Source of the DNA: Alkalihalobacillus sp. AL-G
GTDB taxonomy: Bacteria; Bacillota; Bacilli; Bacillales; Fictibacillaceae
Assembly: GCF_030643805.1 (NCBI RefSeq)
Contig: NZ_CP094656.1
Coordinates: 372,001-436,000 of the forward strand
Length of the DNA stretch: 64,000 bases
Direction: 5' to 3'
Shown here: positions 63,990 through 64,000 of the stretch, in pieces
Layout of the letters: the number at the start of each line of letters is the position of its first letter
Position numbering within the stretch: the stretch's first letter is position 1
Notes under the pieces: model-generated
Told to the model about the DNA's origin: nothing
What the model saw: the letters and a program-made list of their open reading frames with translations, nothing else
The model's database searches: none
Program-made: the position numbers and the translations under genes

Positions 63990-64000
63990 ATGGTGGATTT
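63990..64000 (+). CDS. start of a possible next gene
   Basis: ATGGTGGATTT follows ATAAGGGG with 8-9 bases spacing. Only four codons are inside the window, so the product is unknown. Confidence 0.35.

Overview
The window is chromosomal DNA from a Firmicute of the Bacillaceae. The 16S rRNA gene and the gene order show this: yeaC-yeaD-yebA-guaA-pbuG, yebE-yebG-purEKBCSQLFMNHD, yerA-yerB-yerC, pcrB-pcrA-ligA-camS and opuE-gatCAB-dgkB follow the Bacillus subtilis arrangement closely. I cannot name the species.

Positions 1-9313 are an AT-richer accessory block for sugar-acid use. It holds the end of an aldehyde dehydrogenase gene, a tripartite tricarboxylate-type transporter (tctC-tctB-tctA), glucarate dehydratase, an Ldh2-family oxidoreductase, galactarate dehydratase and an unassigned polytopic membrane protein. 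A cre-like catabolite repression site precedes tctC. The block ends against a decayed fragment of groL (9327-9632), which looks like an integration scar.

Positions 9640-23287 hold a small orphan gene, the MoxR/DUF58/transglutaminase operon, guaA and pbuG (each behind a guanine riboswitch), a 16S rRNA-tRNA-Ile-tRNA-Ala unit without 23S or 5S genes, and small yeb-type genes. Positions 23290-37206 are the purine operon: PurBox, promoter, guanine riboswitch with terminator, twelve pur genes and a closing terminator. Together these make IMP, convert it to GMP and take up bases, all sensing guanine.

Positions 37036-48170 hold a small antisense membrane-protein gene, a DUF2892 gene, yerA, yerB, yerC, pcrB, pcrA, ligA and camS. 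An IS3-family element with a frameshifted transposase lies at 48208-49669. Then come a proline/glutamate module (rocA-type dehydrogenase, a 35-residue membrane peptide, a proline symporter), a DUF3231 gene, gatCAB, dgkB, a maltose-type acetyltransferase and a T-box-controlled short-form prolyl-tRNA synthetase.

The most unusual feature is the intergenic DNA. Six places carry short tandem arrays, five of them with an exact period of 20 or 21 bp, including two inside the purine operon. A dispersed repeat of about 90 bp occurs five times, another MITE-like repeat twice, and an exact 35-nt repeat twice.
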